Numbered from the stretch's first letter, positions 35,537 through 44,838 are shown. The stretch: 46,361 bases of DNA from Vicingaceae bacterium (GCA_028336925.1 JAOKVV010000010.1:1-46361), one strand, 5' to 3'. Numbers and translations: made by a program. The notes: generated from the sequence alone by a model not told the origin.

Positions 35537-37609
35537 TTATTTTACTAGTAATTTTCTATTTATTTGGAAATTATTCTCCAATGAGAAATTGATAATGTAT
35601 AGTCCTGGAGGCAACTCAATAGTAGGAAGAACGATTTGATTTTGACCTAGACTAACATTGGAAATATTTTTCTTAATAATTGTTTTGCCAGTAAGATCTA
35701 GGACCCTAATAATTGCATGGTCAAAAGAGATACTTGATTCGAATTGGAGGAAAACATTTTCCTTTTCAGAAGGATTTGGGAACAAGACCAATGTATTATC
35801 AATAAGGGCGTTTGAAGAAATTCCAACAAGTGTTCCAGTTAAATTCAAGTCATCTAGGTAGAAGTTATTCCCTTCGTTTCCTTTAAATTCAAATTTGAAT
35901 CGCACATTATCAAAATTAGCTACCGCACTTAATGGCAAAATAAAGCTATTCCACTCATTTGCTGTTTGTGGGACAAATGAAGTAGACGAAGGACTTCCCG
36001 TAGACATAGTATTACCAACAAGCCCAAAACGAGGGTTCCAAGTTTTACCACAATCAGTAGATGAATAGATATTAAAAGCATCATTACTTGAACCTGTTTT
36101 AGTCGCGTAAGCATAACTAAATTTCAACCTAGGATTACTAAGAGCTGCAAGATTAAATGATGGACTAGTTATAGAGACATATTGCTTATCTCGTGTATAA
36201 TTAATATTATCGAAATAAATACTCTTAGCGCCATTAACAGCGGCCGAAGAAGTTACATCAAATTTTCCGCCTCCAAAATCATCTTCAAACAGCCACTTAT
36301 CGTCCAAGTAATTTTGGTTTTCAAATGATTCAACGAACGATTCAGTAATAGTATCTGCGGTAGTTGAATAAACTCGTATTAAATCATTTTTAGATACACT
36401 TTTACTAACACCACCATTAAAAACAGTTAATGTAGCCCCGTAAACCCCTGGCTGATTATATACCACATTAGGCATTGCTATAAAAGAACTTGATGGTGTA
36501 GCTCCATTAAATTGCCACATCCATGTAGTTGGACTTGCATAAGACAAATCAGAAAAAATAATGGTATCACCGGTACATGCAAATCTCCTATCTATTTCAA
36601 ACTCTGCTTTGCACAACACAGGAGGCAAACCTATCCCTGTAGCAGTCATATTTGCAGAAGACCATAGATTATTTCTGCTTGCAACAGAACTTGTCATAGT
36701 AGCTCTCATCCTCGTAGCTTGTCCTTGCGTAAACATTCTTGAACAATAACTATATTCCATATAATTTTGAACATTATCCAATGAGCCACAAGTCGATCCA
36801 CTTAGATTGCAACTTTGCCATCCAATTGAGTTTGGAGTATCTGCTATGCCATCATCTGAATTGCAATTACTCTGTAAACCTGGATTATTGGTGCTTCCCC
36901 AAAGATGTGGAAGATTTAAGTAGTGACCAATCTCATGAGTCAAAGTTCTTGATCTACCAAGTGCTCCTGTACCGATACTTCCTACATAATCATTTAAAAC
37001 AACAATACCATCAATCTGTGGTCGAGATACAGTACTCCTAGGATAGTAAGCATATCCTGCAGCTCCACTTGAAATCGTTTTTACTACCCATATATTTAAG
37101 TACTTATCTCTAGGCCATTGATTTAATTTAGATTGATCTGTACCCTTATTAGTTTCATCTGTAAATATTCGATCGATCCCATTTGTACAATTGCCATTAG
37201 GATCTAACGTTGGAAGTGCGACTTGAATTTCCATATCTGCAGCAATTGCTTTAAATGCAGGTACAATGACGTTAGTATCTCTGTTTCGCTTTCTAAAATC
37301 TTCATTTATTACCCTAACCGCATCGTAAATCTGAGCATCTGAAATATTCTCAGGTCCACCTTGGTGGAGTACATGAAAAACAATTGGAATAGTATATACT
37401 GTTCCTGCGGCCTTGTCTAAGGAGTGCTCATAAGTAGAAATGTGCTTTGTTAAATCATCTTGAGCTTTTAATATCGCTGCTTGTTCATCAGGGTGATTTT
37501 GAAAATAAAGTTCATTCATCTCATCCGTAGAACAAGGTGAAACTTTTTGAGCATTTAATCGGCTTATAACCAAAAACGCAAGGCATAAAATAATAATTAT
37601 CTGTTTCAT
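35537..37609 (-). CDS. Secreted M43 (pappalysin-like) metalloprotease with T9SS type-A tail, paralog
   Basis: 690 residues from ATG 37609, which gives a clean signal peptide (MKQIIIILCLAFLVIS) with likely cleavage after RLNA and a mature N-terminal Gln; the longer frame from TTG 37633 overlaps the SDR gene and spoils the signal. Zinc motif HEIGHYLNLPH at the same residues as in its neighbour (His225, Glu226, His229, His235), a Met-turn at QNYMEYSYC, then a PKD module (DTIIFSD), a jelly-roll-like module and a T9SS type-A tail at about 607-690 (LFPNPSEKEN, DLTGKTI, GLYIINF, NRKLLVK). ATG is 2 nt after the SDR stop. Confidence 0.92.
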   Translation of the reverse strand: MKQIIIILCLAFLVISRLNAQKVSPCSTDEMNELYFQNHPDEQAAILKAQDDLTKHISTYEHSLDKAAGTVYTIPIVFHVLHQGGPENISDAQIYDAVRVINEDFRKRNRDTNVIVPAFKAIAADMEIQVALPTLDPNGNCTNGIDRIFTDETNKGTDQSKLNQWPRDKYLNIWVVKTISSGAAGYAYYPRSTVSRPQIDGIVVLNDYVGSIGTGALGRSRTLTHEIGHYLNLPHLWGSTNNPGLQSNCNSDDGIADTPNSIGWQSCNLSGSTCGSLDNVQNYMEYSYCSRMFTQGQATRMRATMTSSVASRNNLWSSANMTATGIGLPPVLCKAEFEIDRRFACTGDTIIFSDLSYASPTTWMWQFNGATPSSSFIAMPNVVYNQPGVYGATLTVFNGGVSKSVSKNDLIRVYSTTADTITESFVESFENQNYLDDKWLFEDDFGGGKFDVTSSAAVNGAKSIYFDNINYTRDKQYVSITSPSFNLAALSNPRLKFSYAYATKTGSSNDAFNIYSSTDCGKTWNPRFGLVGNTMSTGSPSSTSFVPQTANEWNSFILPLSAVANFDNVRFKFEFKGNEGNNFYLDDLNLTGTLVGISSNALIDNTLVLFPNPSEKENVFLQFESSISFDHAIIRVLDLTGKTIIKKNISNVSLGQNQIVLPTIELPPGLYIINFSLENNFQINRKLLVK

Positions 37610-37611
37610 AG

Positions 37612-38337
37612 TTACTCGTCTCTTAATGAACAAATGACCTCTTCTCTATTATAAAGGAAGTGCAATTTACTAATTATATTGTCCGCAGTTTGTAAGCTAG
37701 ACTGCAACTCTCCGCTTTTTTTGTAGTCTACGAATCGATCTACTTGTGAAAAATCTTCCTCTTTAGAACTTCTAATCTCTGCTTGCATCTCGGTATCTAT
37801 GATTCCAGGTGAAAGAGCGACTATTTTTACTCTATTTGATACGTTTGAAATCAAATTTTGTTCGGCATGCATAACAGTTGAAAACATATCCAAACCACTT
37901 TTAGTCGTACAATATGCTGCCCATCCGTCAATTGGATACTTACCTGCTCCACTGCTGATATTCAATATCATTTTTTTACAGCCTAACTTTTGATAAGCCT
38001 GAATGAACTGACTGCTCAACACCATCGGAGCTATCAAATTTACTTGTACATTCATAGCAACAGCAGCTCCAGTAAATGTTCCTACCTTTTTAATCGGATC
38101 TAACATCCCTGCATTATTTACGAGAATTACCTCATCTGCGTCTGTTAAATTCGGAAATGTAAAATCATTTACTGCTTGCTGATTACTCAAGTCCAAGGTG
38201 AGGTGAACATAGTTTTCATCCGATATACTACATGATCTAGCCATGCCTGTTACCTTTATTTCATTCTGCTTTAAAAATAGTTCAGCAAGAGCTTTTCCCA
38301 AGCCCTTGCTGCTTCCTGTTATAAAAATGTATTTCAT
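37612..38337 (-). CDS. Short-chain dehydrogenase/reductase
   Basis: 241 residues, Rossmann-fold NAD(P)-dependent oxidoreductase. The cofactor motif GSSKGLGKA (8-16), VNNAG, the catalytic Ser in NISSGAG and the Tyr/Lys pair in AAYCTTKSG are present; PGIIDTEMQ follows. The pattern is closest to sepiapterin-reductase/benzil-reductase-like SDRs, but the substrate cannot be told. It starts 1 nt after the KtrA-like gene and ends 2 nt before the protease ATG, so it is locked into one transcript. Confidence 0.88.
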   Translation of the reverse strand: MKYIFITGSSKGLGKALAELFLKQNEIKVTGMARSCSISDENYVHLTLDLSNQQAVNDFTFPNLTDADEVILVNNAGMLDPIKKVGTFTGAAVAMNVQVNLIAPMVLSSQFIQAYQKLGCKKMILNISSGAGKYPIDGWAAYCTTKSGLDMFSTVMHAEQNLISNVSNRVKIVALSPGIIDTEMQAEIRSSKEEDFSQVDRFVDYKKSGELQSSLQTADNIISKLHFLYNREEVICSLRDE

Positions 38338-38338
38338 A

Positions 38339-39043
38339 CTATTGGTTGATATCTATAAATCGTTCGATATCTTTAGTAGTTCCAAAAACAACAATGGTAT
38401 CAGTTTCATAAATAATGGTTTCCGGAGTTGGCACACCGATAATGTGCTGATCAAAAACATTTTCCCCTTCACCAGATTTTACTTCATACTCCCTCTTAAT
38501 TGTAACTAAATTAAGCTTGTATTTTCCCCTTAAGTCAATGTCTTGGAGTGATCGATTTAAAACTCCCTTAGGTGCTTTAATTTCGGCAATTTCATAATCA
38601 TCAGGAAGTTGTAAAACAGAAACCACAGATGGATTCATTAATCGCTCTGCCACTACTTTTCCTACTTCATCCTCGGGTGAAAGAATTTCATCTACACCCA
38701 TTTTCTCTAAAATTCGTCGCTGTTGTGCATCGTTTGCACGCGATATGATTCGTTTTACCTTCAGCTCCTGACAATAAACAGTAGACAATAATAGAGCTTC
38801 AAAATCTTCTCCAATACAGATAATTACTGCATCTACATCTTGAATATTCTGAGCCATTAATGCTTTCTTATCCGTCGCATCCATACAAATAGCTAATGCG
38901 ACATCATCAGAAATATCTTCAATGTTACTATCGCTATTATCTATCGCAATTACTTCAGCTCCTCTTTCCGAAAGCTTCTTTGCAATTACATTTCCAAATT
39001 GGCCCAAGCCAATAACCGCAAAACGACTATTTTTCATCTTCAA
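38339..39043 (-). CDS. ktrA: KtrA/TrkA-type RCK potassium-channel regulatory protein
   Basis: 234 residues: an RCK N-terminal Rossmann domain (FAVIGLGQFGNVIAKKLSE, acidic residue at VIAID; about 8-125) and a TrkA-C domain (about 150-230). Such cytosolic proteins bind nucleotides and gate a KtrB/TrkH potassium transporter; no such membrane subunit lies in the window. It begins 3 nt after the stop of the frameshifted transsulfuration gene and is followed by the SDR gene 1 nt later. Confidence 0.9.
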   Translation of the reverse strand: MKMKNSRFAVIGLGQFGNVIAKKLSERGAEVIAIDNSDSNIEDISDDVALAICMDATDKKALMAQNIQDVDAVIICIGEDFEALLLSTVYCQELKVKRIISRANDAQQRRILEKMGVDEILSPEDEVGKVVAERLMNPSVVSVLQLPDDYEIAEIKAPKGVLNRSLQDIDLRGKYKLNLVTIKREYEVKSGEGENVFDQHIIGVPTPETIIYETDTIVVFGTTKDIERFIDINQ

Positions 39044-39046
39044 TAA

Positions 39047-40206
39047 TTAAATTAACCTCAATGAGTTTTCTAAATCTTCTAATAAATCTTCAATATCTTC
39101 TACCCCTACACTCAATCGAATAAGGGAATCAACAACGCCTACTTGTTCACGTTCTTCTTTCGGAATAGCTGCATGTGTCATCGTAGCTGGATGGCATAAT
39201 AAAGACTCTACACCTCCTAAGGATTCTGCTAAGGTAAAAATTTTGCAGTTCGATAGAAATGTAAGAGCATCTTCTTTTTTATTTCCTTTAATCGTAAATG
39301 AAATCATACCCCCAAAACCCCGCATTTGCTCTTTTGCAATTTTAAAGCCAGTGTTGTCTTTAAAACCAGGCCAGTAAACCAGATCTACTTTCGGATGACT
39401 CTTTAAATATCTCGCCACTGCTTCGCCATTTTCACAATGCCGCTGCATGCGTAAATGCAATGTTTTTATCCCTCTCAAGGCCAAAAAACAATCTTGGGGA
39501 CCACATATAGCACCTGAACTTTTTGGATAAAGTATAGCTTTTCTGCGAGTTCATTATTATTGGTTATCAGAGCGCCCATTACCAAATCTGAATGACCTCC
39601 AATATATTTGGTTACCGAATGCATAACAATATCAGCGCCTAAATCTAATGGGTTTTGTAAATATGGTGAGGCAAATGTGTTATCTACTGCCAATATTAAT
39701 TCATGCTTTCTAGCAATAACTGAGGCTGCTTTGATATCAATAATACTCATCATTGGATTGGTGGGCGTTTCTACCCACAGCAATTTTGTAGCAGATGTAA
39801 CGTGTTTCTCCACATCCTCCATACAACTCATATCTACGAAGTTAAACTTAATGCCAAACTGAGCAAATATCTTGGTAAAAATTCGATAAGAACCTCCATA
39901 TAAATCGTTGGTAGACAAAACCTCGTCACCCGACTTTAGTAATTTAAGGATCGCATCTATTGCAGCAACTCCACTGCCAAAGCATACACCATAATTGCCA
40001 TTTTCTAATGACGCTAAATTTTTTTCTAAAGCACTTCGTGTAGGGTTACTACTTCTTGAATATTCGTAACCTTTATGATTACCAGGTGATTCTTGATGGT
40101 AGGTAGACGTTTGGTAAATTGGAGTCATCACAGCACCTGTAGCCGGATCAGGCTCTAAACCGGCGTGAATAGCTTTGGTCCCAAATTTCATCTTTTTGCC
40201 TGCCAT
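39047..40206 (-). pseudogene. Cystathionine gamma-synthase/gamma-lyase, split by a one-base frameshift
   Basis: PLP-dependent Cys/Met-metabolism enzyme. The first frame (40206-39475) carries FGTKAIHAGLEPDP, SRSSNPTRSALE, WVETPTNPM, VDNTFASPY and the PLP Lys in SVTKYIGGHSD, then ends in nonsense (KVQVLYVVPK...). The second frame (open from about 39522 to 39047) gives the missing SSGAICGPQDCFLALRG, then SLGGVESLLCHPATMTHA to a normal C-terminus. One extra A in the five-A run at 39520-39524 (minus strand) restores about 387 residues. The Glu in SLGGVESL fits a gamma-synthase or gamma-lyase rather than a beta-lyase. Real mutation or homopolymer sequencing error cannot be told here; all other motifs are intact, which favours error or very recent loss. 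Confidence 0.85.
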
Positions 40207-40281
40207 AAATGAATGAATTGTATTAAAAGCCCGAAGTTAATCAATTTTAAACCCCTCAAATACTATTTCAAACAATAATAG

Positions 40282-41328
40282 TTAGTCTTTTGAGTGAGTT
40301 TTCTTAATCCATTTTGGTAAAATAAAAGCCCCAATAAAAAGGTATGGATAATAACTAATTAATCGCCATAGCAATGCTAATGCGGCAATTAATCCGACAG
40401 GAATAAAATCACGCAAAAACCCTGAAAAGGCCAATTCTGCAATACCTGCTCCACCCGGAGTAGGACTAATGAGCATTATTACCCACATCACTAACTGACG
40501 GCCATAAATCAATAAATGATCACTAAGAGGAATAAACGCTAGAATGATAAAATTAACCACCCAATATCGAGCAGTCCAAGAAGCCAAAGTAGCACCAAAG
40601 GACTTGATCCAGAACTTAGGTGGCTTACCTTTCAACTCTTTAGAGGTAATCATTATTTCATCTCCTGTTTCTGCCGCAGAAATTCTCCACTTTCTTAGAA
40701 AAGGAAGTCTAAAAATTTGTAATAAAATCCATTTAAATCCGCGTGGACGAAAAAAGATAGCATAGGTAATAACACTGGTTAAGAAAACAATAAACAGGTA
40801 ACCTACAATAAAAATTCCTGCGGTTCCGAGAGTGACGCCGAAAATAGTTTTCTCCATAGCTACAGGAAATAAATTGGAATAACCTACAGTAAAAATAATA
40901 ACAGGAACCATTAAAATATAAAACAATTCATCTAGCATGGCTGAAGTCATTACAACAGCAGTAGATTTACCCATTTTTACTCCTTCTTTGTTCACAATAT
41001 AAACCGCGACTGCAGAACCACCCACCACAGATGGCGTAATGGCAGAAGCAAACTCCCAAAGCATGATGGTATCAAAACTATTTCTCCAATTAATTTGGTA
41101 ATCGGTAAGCACTCGAATTCGATACATATAAGCTAAATCTCGAATTGCCATCATTAACACCGCAACAATGATCCAAAAAGTGGAATGCCATGTCCATTTT
41201 ACCTCTTCAAACGCTTTGATATCAAAACTATCCACTACCTGATAGGTAGCTACACTAAGCCCTATCAAAATAGCTATAGAAATACGGCCAGGAGAAAATA
41301 ATTTGAGTGCATTAGGACTTTTGCTCAT
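40282..41328 (-). CDS. Flippase-like integral membrane protein (LPG synthase TM/UPF0104 family)
   Basis: 348 residues with about eight TM helices. Family segments are VVGGSAVAVYIVNKEGVKMGKSTAVVM near 100-125 and MLISPTPGGAGIAELAF near 285-300, the latter being the strongest signature of the lysylphosphatidylglycerol-synthase TM/AglD/YbhN family. Members move or modify lipids; here there is no C-terminal aminoacyl-transferase domain, so it is not a complete LPG synthase. The frameshifted PLP enzyme gene follows 75 nt downstream on the same strand, with a near -7 box (TAACTTCG) in between. Confidence 0.85.
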   Translation of the reverse strand: MSKSPNALKLFSPGRISIAILIGLSVATYQVVDSFDIKAFEEVKWTWHSTFWIIVAVLMMAIRDLAYMYRIRVLTDYQINWRNSFDTIMLWEFASAITPSVVGGSAVAVYIVNKEGVKMGKSTAVVMTSAMLDELFYILMVPVIIFTVGYSNLFPVAMEKTIFGVTLGTAGIFIVGYLFIVFLTSVITYAIFFRPRGFKWILLQIFRLPFLRKWRISAAETGDEIMITSKELKGKPPKFWIKSFGATLASWTARYWVVNFIILAFIPLSDHLLIYGRQLVMWVIMLISPTPGGAGIAELAFSGFLRDFIPVGLIAALALLWRLISYYPYLFIGAFILPKWIKKTHSKD

Positions 41329-41357
41329 TTAGTATGATTTCTTTCAAATTAGAACTT

Positions 41358-41365
41358 TACTTTTG
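41358..41365 (+). promoter_or_regulatory. -7 box for the ArsC-like gene
   Basis: TACTTTTG, exact match, 33 nt before the ATG at 41399 in the gap divergent from the flippase-like gene. It overlaps the TTG that could otherwise be taken as an earlier start, so the ATG is preferred. Confidence 0.5.
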
Positions 41366-41398
41366 TGGCTCAAGGTAACCAAAACTCCTTTTTATCCG

Positions 41399-41752
41399 AT
41401 GAAAAAAGTCTATTTTCTTCCTTCATGCAGCACTTGTACTAAAATTATTAAGCATTTGAAGTTGTCTGATAATTTCGAAATGATTGACATTAAAACTACG
41501 CAAATTACTGCCGAAGAACTGGCTCAAATGAAAGAATTGAGTGGGTCTTATGAAAGTTTATTTAGCCAAAGAGCATTAAAGTATAAGGCACTTGGCCTGA
41601 AAGACAAAACATTAACTGAGGATGATTTTAAAAAATACATCTTGGAAGAGTATACGTTTCTAAAACGACCCGTAATTCTTTTCGAAGATCAGATTTTTGT
41701 AGGAAATGCTGCTAAAAATGTGGCTGCTGCCGATGCGGCCATCAACGGATAA
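41399..41752 (+). CDS. ArsC/Spx-family thioredoxin-fold protein
   Basis: 117 residues from ATG 41399. Thioredoxin-like fold with CSTC at 10-13, SGSYESLFSQRALKYKALGL, and the conserved FLKRPVILFEDQIFVGN near the C-terminus. This matches the arsenate-reductase-related family (YffB/ArsC/Spx); many members reduce no arsenate and their role is not known, and no ars genes are nearby. The stop codon overlaps the ATG of the EamA transporter (TAATG). Confidence 0.86.
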   Translation: MKKVYFLPSCSTCTKIIKHLKLSDNFEMIDIKTTQITAEELAQMKELSGSYESLFSQRALKYKALGLKDKTLTEDDFKKYILEEYTFLKRPVILFEDQIFVGNAAKNVAAADAAING

Positions 41753-42654
41753 TGCTAAGTAAAACAGTAAAAGCACACCTCGCATTACTAGGAGCCAACC
41801 TAATTTATGGTGTTAATTATTCAATTGCGAAGTTGGTAATGCCCGAATTTATTGAGCCTTTTGGGTTCATCTTTTGCCGAGTTCTTGGAGCGCTATTACT
41901 ATTTTGGGGACTTCATGCTTTCATGAAGTCAGAAAAAATCGATCGGAAAGATTATTGGCGATTATTTATTTGTGGCGCTTTTGGTGTGGCCGGCAATCAA
42001 TTGAGCTTTTTCTATGGGTTAAATATTACAACACCCATCAATGCCGCCATCATCATGACGAGCAATCCGGTATTGGTTTTAATAATGTCGTCTATCATTC
42101 TGAAAGAGCGAATTAGTGGAATCAAACTAGGTGGTATTTTCTTAGGTTTATCGGGAGCGGTTGGACTAATTCTTTTTAATAATAGCCTATCCATTAGTAC
42201 AGAAAACATCGCCGGGGATTTATTTATTTTTATCAATGCTACTTCTTACGCGATCTATCTAGTGCTCGTAAAGCCATTAATGAATAAATATGAACCCATT
42301 ACAGTTATGAAGTGGGTATTCCTTTTCGGATTTCTTTTCGTTTTTCCTTTTGGATTTAATCAGTTTACTGAAATTGATTGGAATAGCTTCACATCGAACA
42401 CATGGCTAGCATTTCTTTTCGTAGTTATCGCAACCACCTTTTTCGCTTATTTATTCAATATTTATGCGCTAAAAAGCGTGAATCCATCAGTCGTGAGTAT
42501 TTATATTTATTCTCAACCCATAGTGGCTACTATGGTGGCGTTATTAATCGGACAAGATGAACTAAATCTCTTAAAAATAGTTAGTGCTTTGATGATATTT
42601 GTTGGTGTATATATGGTAAGCCGAAAGCCGAAATTGAAAACGGTTTCCAATTAA
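41752..42654 (+). CDS. EamA-family DMT transporter
   Basis: 300 residues, ten TM helices in two EamA repeats (about 5-140 and 150-290). The first repeat has GANLIYGVNYSIAK and NPVLVLIMSSIILKERISG; the second ends SVYIYSQPIVATMVALLIGQDELN. Inner-membrane exporter of metabolites or amino acids; substrate not predictable. Its ATG overlaps the stop of the ArsC-like gene, so the two are translationally coupled. Confidence 0.9.
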   Translation: MLSKTVKAHLALLGANLIYGVNYSIAKLVMPEFIEPFGFIFCRVLGALLLFWGLHAFMKSEKIDRKDYWRLFICGAFGVAGNQLSFFYGLNITTPINAAIIMTSNPVLVLIMSSIILKERISGIKLGGIFLGLSGAVGLILFNNSLSISTENIAGDLFIFINATSYAIYLVLVKPLMNKYEPITVMKWVFLFGFLFVFPFGFNQFTEIDWNSFTSNTWLAFLFVVIATTFFAYLFNIYALKSVNPSVVSIYIYSQPIVATMVALLIGQDELNLLKIVSALMIFVGVYMVSRKPKLKTVSN

Positions 42655-42752
42655 TTGACAAGATTTTAGCTTTAAACCAGAGTTTGACAGAGGGGCTTTA
42701 TTCAATTCCCGCCTATAAATAGTAACTTAGCATCTCAATTACAATAAGGTAT

Positions 42753-43628
42753 ATGGTTACATCAATGACTGGCTATGGTAAAGCCACTAAAGATTTAGGA
42801 AACACAAAAATTACTGTTCAAGTTAAATCTTTGAACAGCAAAGGAATAGATTTAAATGTAAAACTTCCATCGTTATACCGAGAAAAAGAATTAGAAGTAC
42901 GCTCAATGCTAAGCAATTTATTGCAGCGTGGGAAAGTAGATTTTATGTTGACTGCAGAAAATCAAGACGAAACGAGTAGATTAAGCATCAATAAAGACCT
43001 TTTTAAAGCCCATTACACTACTTTAAAGCAATTAAAAACTGATTTAGGCGACACTGACCCTTCTGATTTAATCCGATTGGTTTGCGGATTACCAGATGTA
43101 ATGGTGACTGAAACCAAAGAGCTGAATGAAAATGAATGGAAAGAAGTATTGTCGGTAATCAAAGATGCAGTAATTGCTCTGGAAGAGTTTCGTCAGCAAG
43201 AAGGGGATATTTTAAAAGATGAATTTACCCTTCGAGTGAATACGATTGCTCAATTATTAGAAGATGTAAAACTATACGAAGACGATCGAATCAAAACAGT
43301 TCGTGAGCGAATAACCAAACATTTAGATGAACTAATTAGCGCCGACAATTACGATAAAGATCGATTAGAGCAAGAGTTGGTTTTTTACATGGAAAAGTTT
43401 GACGTAACGGAAGAGAAAGTTCGATTAAAAGGACATTGCGAATACTTTATTACTACGATGAATGAAGATGGTGCGCAAGGTAAAAAGCTCGGTTTTATTA
43501 GCCAAGAAATGGGCAGAGAAATTAATACCTTGGGCTCTAAAGCCAATGATTCCAATATTCAGAAACTAGTGGTAGCCATGAAAGATGAATTAGAAAAAAT
43601 TAAAGAACAAGTTTTAAACACCCTATAA
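42753..43628 (+). CDS. YicC-family endoribonuclease
   Basis: 291 residues. N-terminal domain MVTSMTGYGKA with VKSLNSKGIDLNVKLP, and a C-terminal DUF1732 domain with CEYFITTMNEDGAQGKKLGF and the ending QEMGREINTLGSKANDSNIQ. YicC proteins act as endoribonucleases in E. coli. It starts the yicC-gmk-nadD run; gmk follows by 3 nt, the common yicC-gmk pairing. A near -7 box (TAACTTAG at 42723-42730) lies upstream. Confidence 0.92.
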   Translation: MVTSMTGYGKATKDLGNTKITVQVKSLNSKGIDLNVKLPSLYREKELEVRSMLSNLLQRGKVDFMLTAENQDETSRLSINKDLFKAHYTTLKQLKTDLGDTDPSDLIRLVCGLPDVMVTETKELNENEWKEVLSVIKDAVIALEEFRQQEGDILKDEFTLRVNTIAQLLEDVKLYEDDRIKTVRERITKHLDELISADNYDKDRLEQELVFYMEKFDVTEEKVRLKGHCEYFITTMNEDGAQGKKLGFISQEMGREINTLGSKANDSNIQKLVVAMKDELEKIKEQVLNTL

Positions 43629-43631
43629 TCA

Positions 43632-44198
43632 ATGCAAGAAGGCAAGTGCATTATATTTTCAGCTCCATCTGGCGCAGGTAAAACCACTATTGTAAAACGT
43701 TTATTAGAAGAACTTCATGCATTGCGTTTTTCAGTATCAGCGTGCACGAGAGGAAAGCGAGTAAGCGAAATAGATGGTAAAGATTATTATTTTCTTTCCC
43801 TAACTGATTTTAAGAATAAAATTAATCGCAACGAATTTATAGAGTGGGAAGAAGTCTATACCGATCACTTTTACGGCACCTTGAAAAAAGAAATTGAGCG
43901 TATTTGGAGGGAGGGACATCACGTTATATTTGATGTAGATGTTGTTGGAGGATTGAACCTTAAAAAATATTTTGGAGAAAAAGCGCTATCTATATTTGTG
44001 ATGCCCCCTTCTATCGAAGAGTTAGAGGCAAGACTGAGAGGTAGAGCCACCGAAACAGAAGAACGATTAGCCAAACGAATCGGAAAAGCGCAAGAAGAGC
44101 TAAACACTGCAGAGCAATTTGATGTTATTCTAGTAAATGATCATTTAGAAGAGGCATGCAGCAATGCAAAATCGCTTGTTCAGAAATTTATTGACTAA
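43632..44198 (+). CDS. gmk: Guanylate kinase
   Basis: ATP + GMP to ADP + GDP. 188 residues with P-loop SAPSGAGKTT (10-19), the GMP-binding segment around FSVSACTRGKR and DYYFLSLTDF, FIEWEEVY, and the lid region RLRGRATETEERLAKRI. Slightly short but complete. It lies between yicC and nadD with 3-nt gaps on both sides. Confidence 0.96.
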   Translation: MQEGKCIIFSAPSGAGKTTIVKRLLEELHALRFSVSACTRGKRVSEIDGKDYYFLSLTDFKNKINRNEFIEWEEVYTDHFYGTLKKEIERIWREGHHVIFDVDVVGGLNLKKYFGEKALSIFVMPPSIEELEARLRGRATETEERLAKRIGKAQEELNTAEQFDVILVNDHLEEACSNAKSLVQKFID

Positions 44199-44201
44199 CC
44201 C

Positions 44202-44777
44202 ATGAAAATTGGACTATTTTTCGGAACCTACAACCCTGTTCATATTGGACATATGGTGATCGCTAACTATATGGTAGAATTTACTGATATGGATCAGCTG
44301 TGGATGGTAGTAACCCCACAAAATCCATTTAAGCAGAAAGAGTCCATGCTGAAAGATTATGACCGATTGCATTTAGTAAATTTAGCCATTGGTGATGACT
44401 TAAGATTAAGAGGTTCTGACATAGAATTTAAACTCCCTCAGCCTAATTACACCTCTGATTCGTTAGCATATTTGAAAGAAAAATTCCCGGAACACGAGTT
44501 TGCGTTAATCATGGGAGCAGACAATTTAAACTCCTTTCATAAGTGGAAAAATCACGAACATATATTGGCTAACCATGAGGTATATGTGTACCCTAGAATG
44601 GAAGCTAACGATGGCGGAGAATTAAGGAATCATTTTAAGGTAACTTATGTCGATGCGCCTATCATGAAGGTGAGTTCCTCATTCATTCGTAAGGCGATAA
44701 GAGAAGGCAAAAATGTAGACCACTATATGCCTAAAGATGTTGCCGCTTATATTGATGATATGGGGATTTATCAATAG
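44202..44777 (+). CDS. nadD: Nicotinate-nucleotide adenylyltransferase
   Basis: Makes deamido-NAD from nicotinate mononucleotide and ATP. 191 residues, nucleotidyltransferase fold: GTYNPVHIGH (8-17, the (H/T)xGH motif), MVVTPQNPFK, ALIMGADNLNSFHKWK, and SSSFIRKAIREGK near the C-terminus (ISSTxIR-type). Last gene of the yicC-gmk-nadD run; a repeat-bearing 160-nt gap follows. Confidence 0.95.
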   Translation: MKIGLFFGTYNPVHIGHMVIANYMVEFTDMDQLWMVVTPQNPFKQKESMLKDYDRLHLVNLAIGDDLRLRGSDIEFKLPQPNYTSDSLAYLKEKFPEHEFALIMGADNLNSFHKWKNHEHILANHEVYVYPRMEANDGGELRNHFKVTYVDAPIMKVSSSFIRKAIREGKNVDHYMPKDVAAYIDDMGIYQ

Positions 44778-44796
44778 GACTGTGTCTATTAAATTT

Positions 44797-44838
44797 TAAC
44801 CGCAACAAACGCAAAGGATCCGCAAGGTTCACAAAGAA
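44797..44838. repeat. Degenerate GCAAAG-type short repeats
   Basis: After the nadD stop four units beginning CGCAA/CACAA follow each other: CGCAACAAA, CGCAAAGGATC, CGCAAGGTT and CACAAAGAA, each 9-11 nt. The sequence is far from codon-like and resembles intergenic GCAAAG repeats I recall from other Bacteroidota genomes; that resemblance is memory, not a search. Confidence 0.55.
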
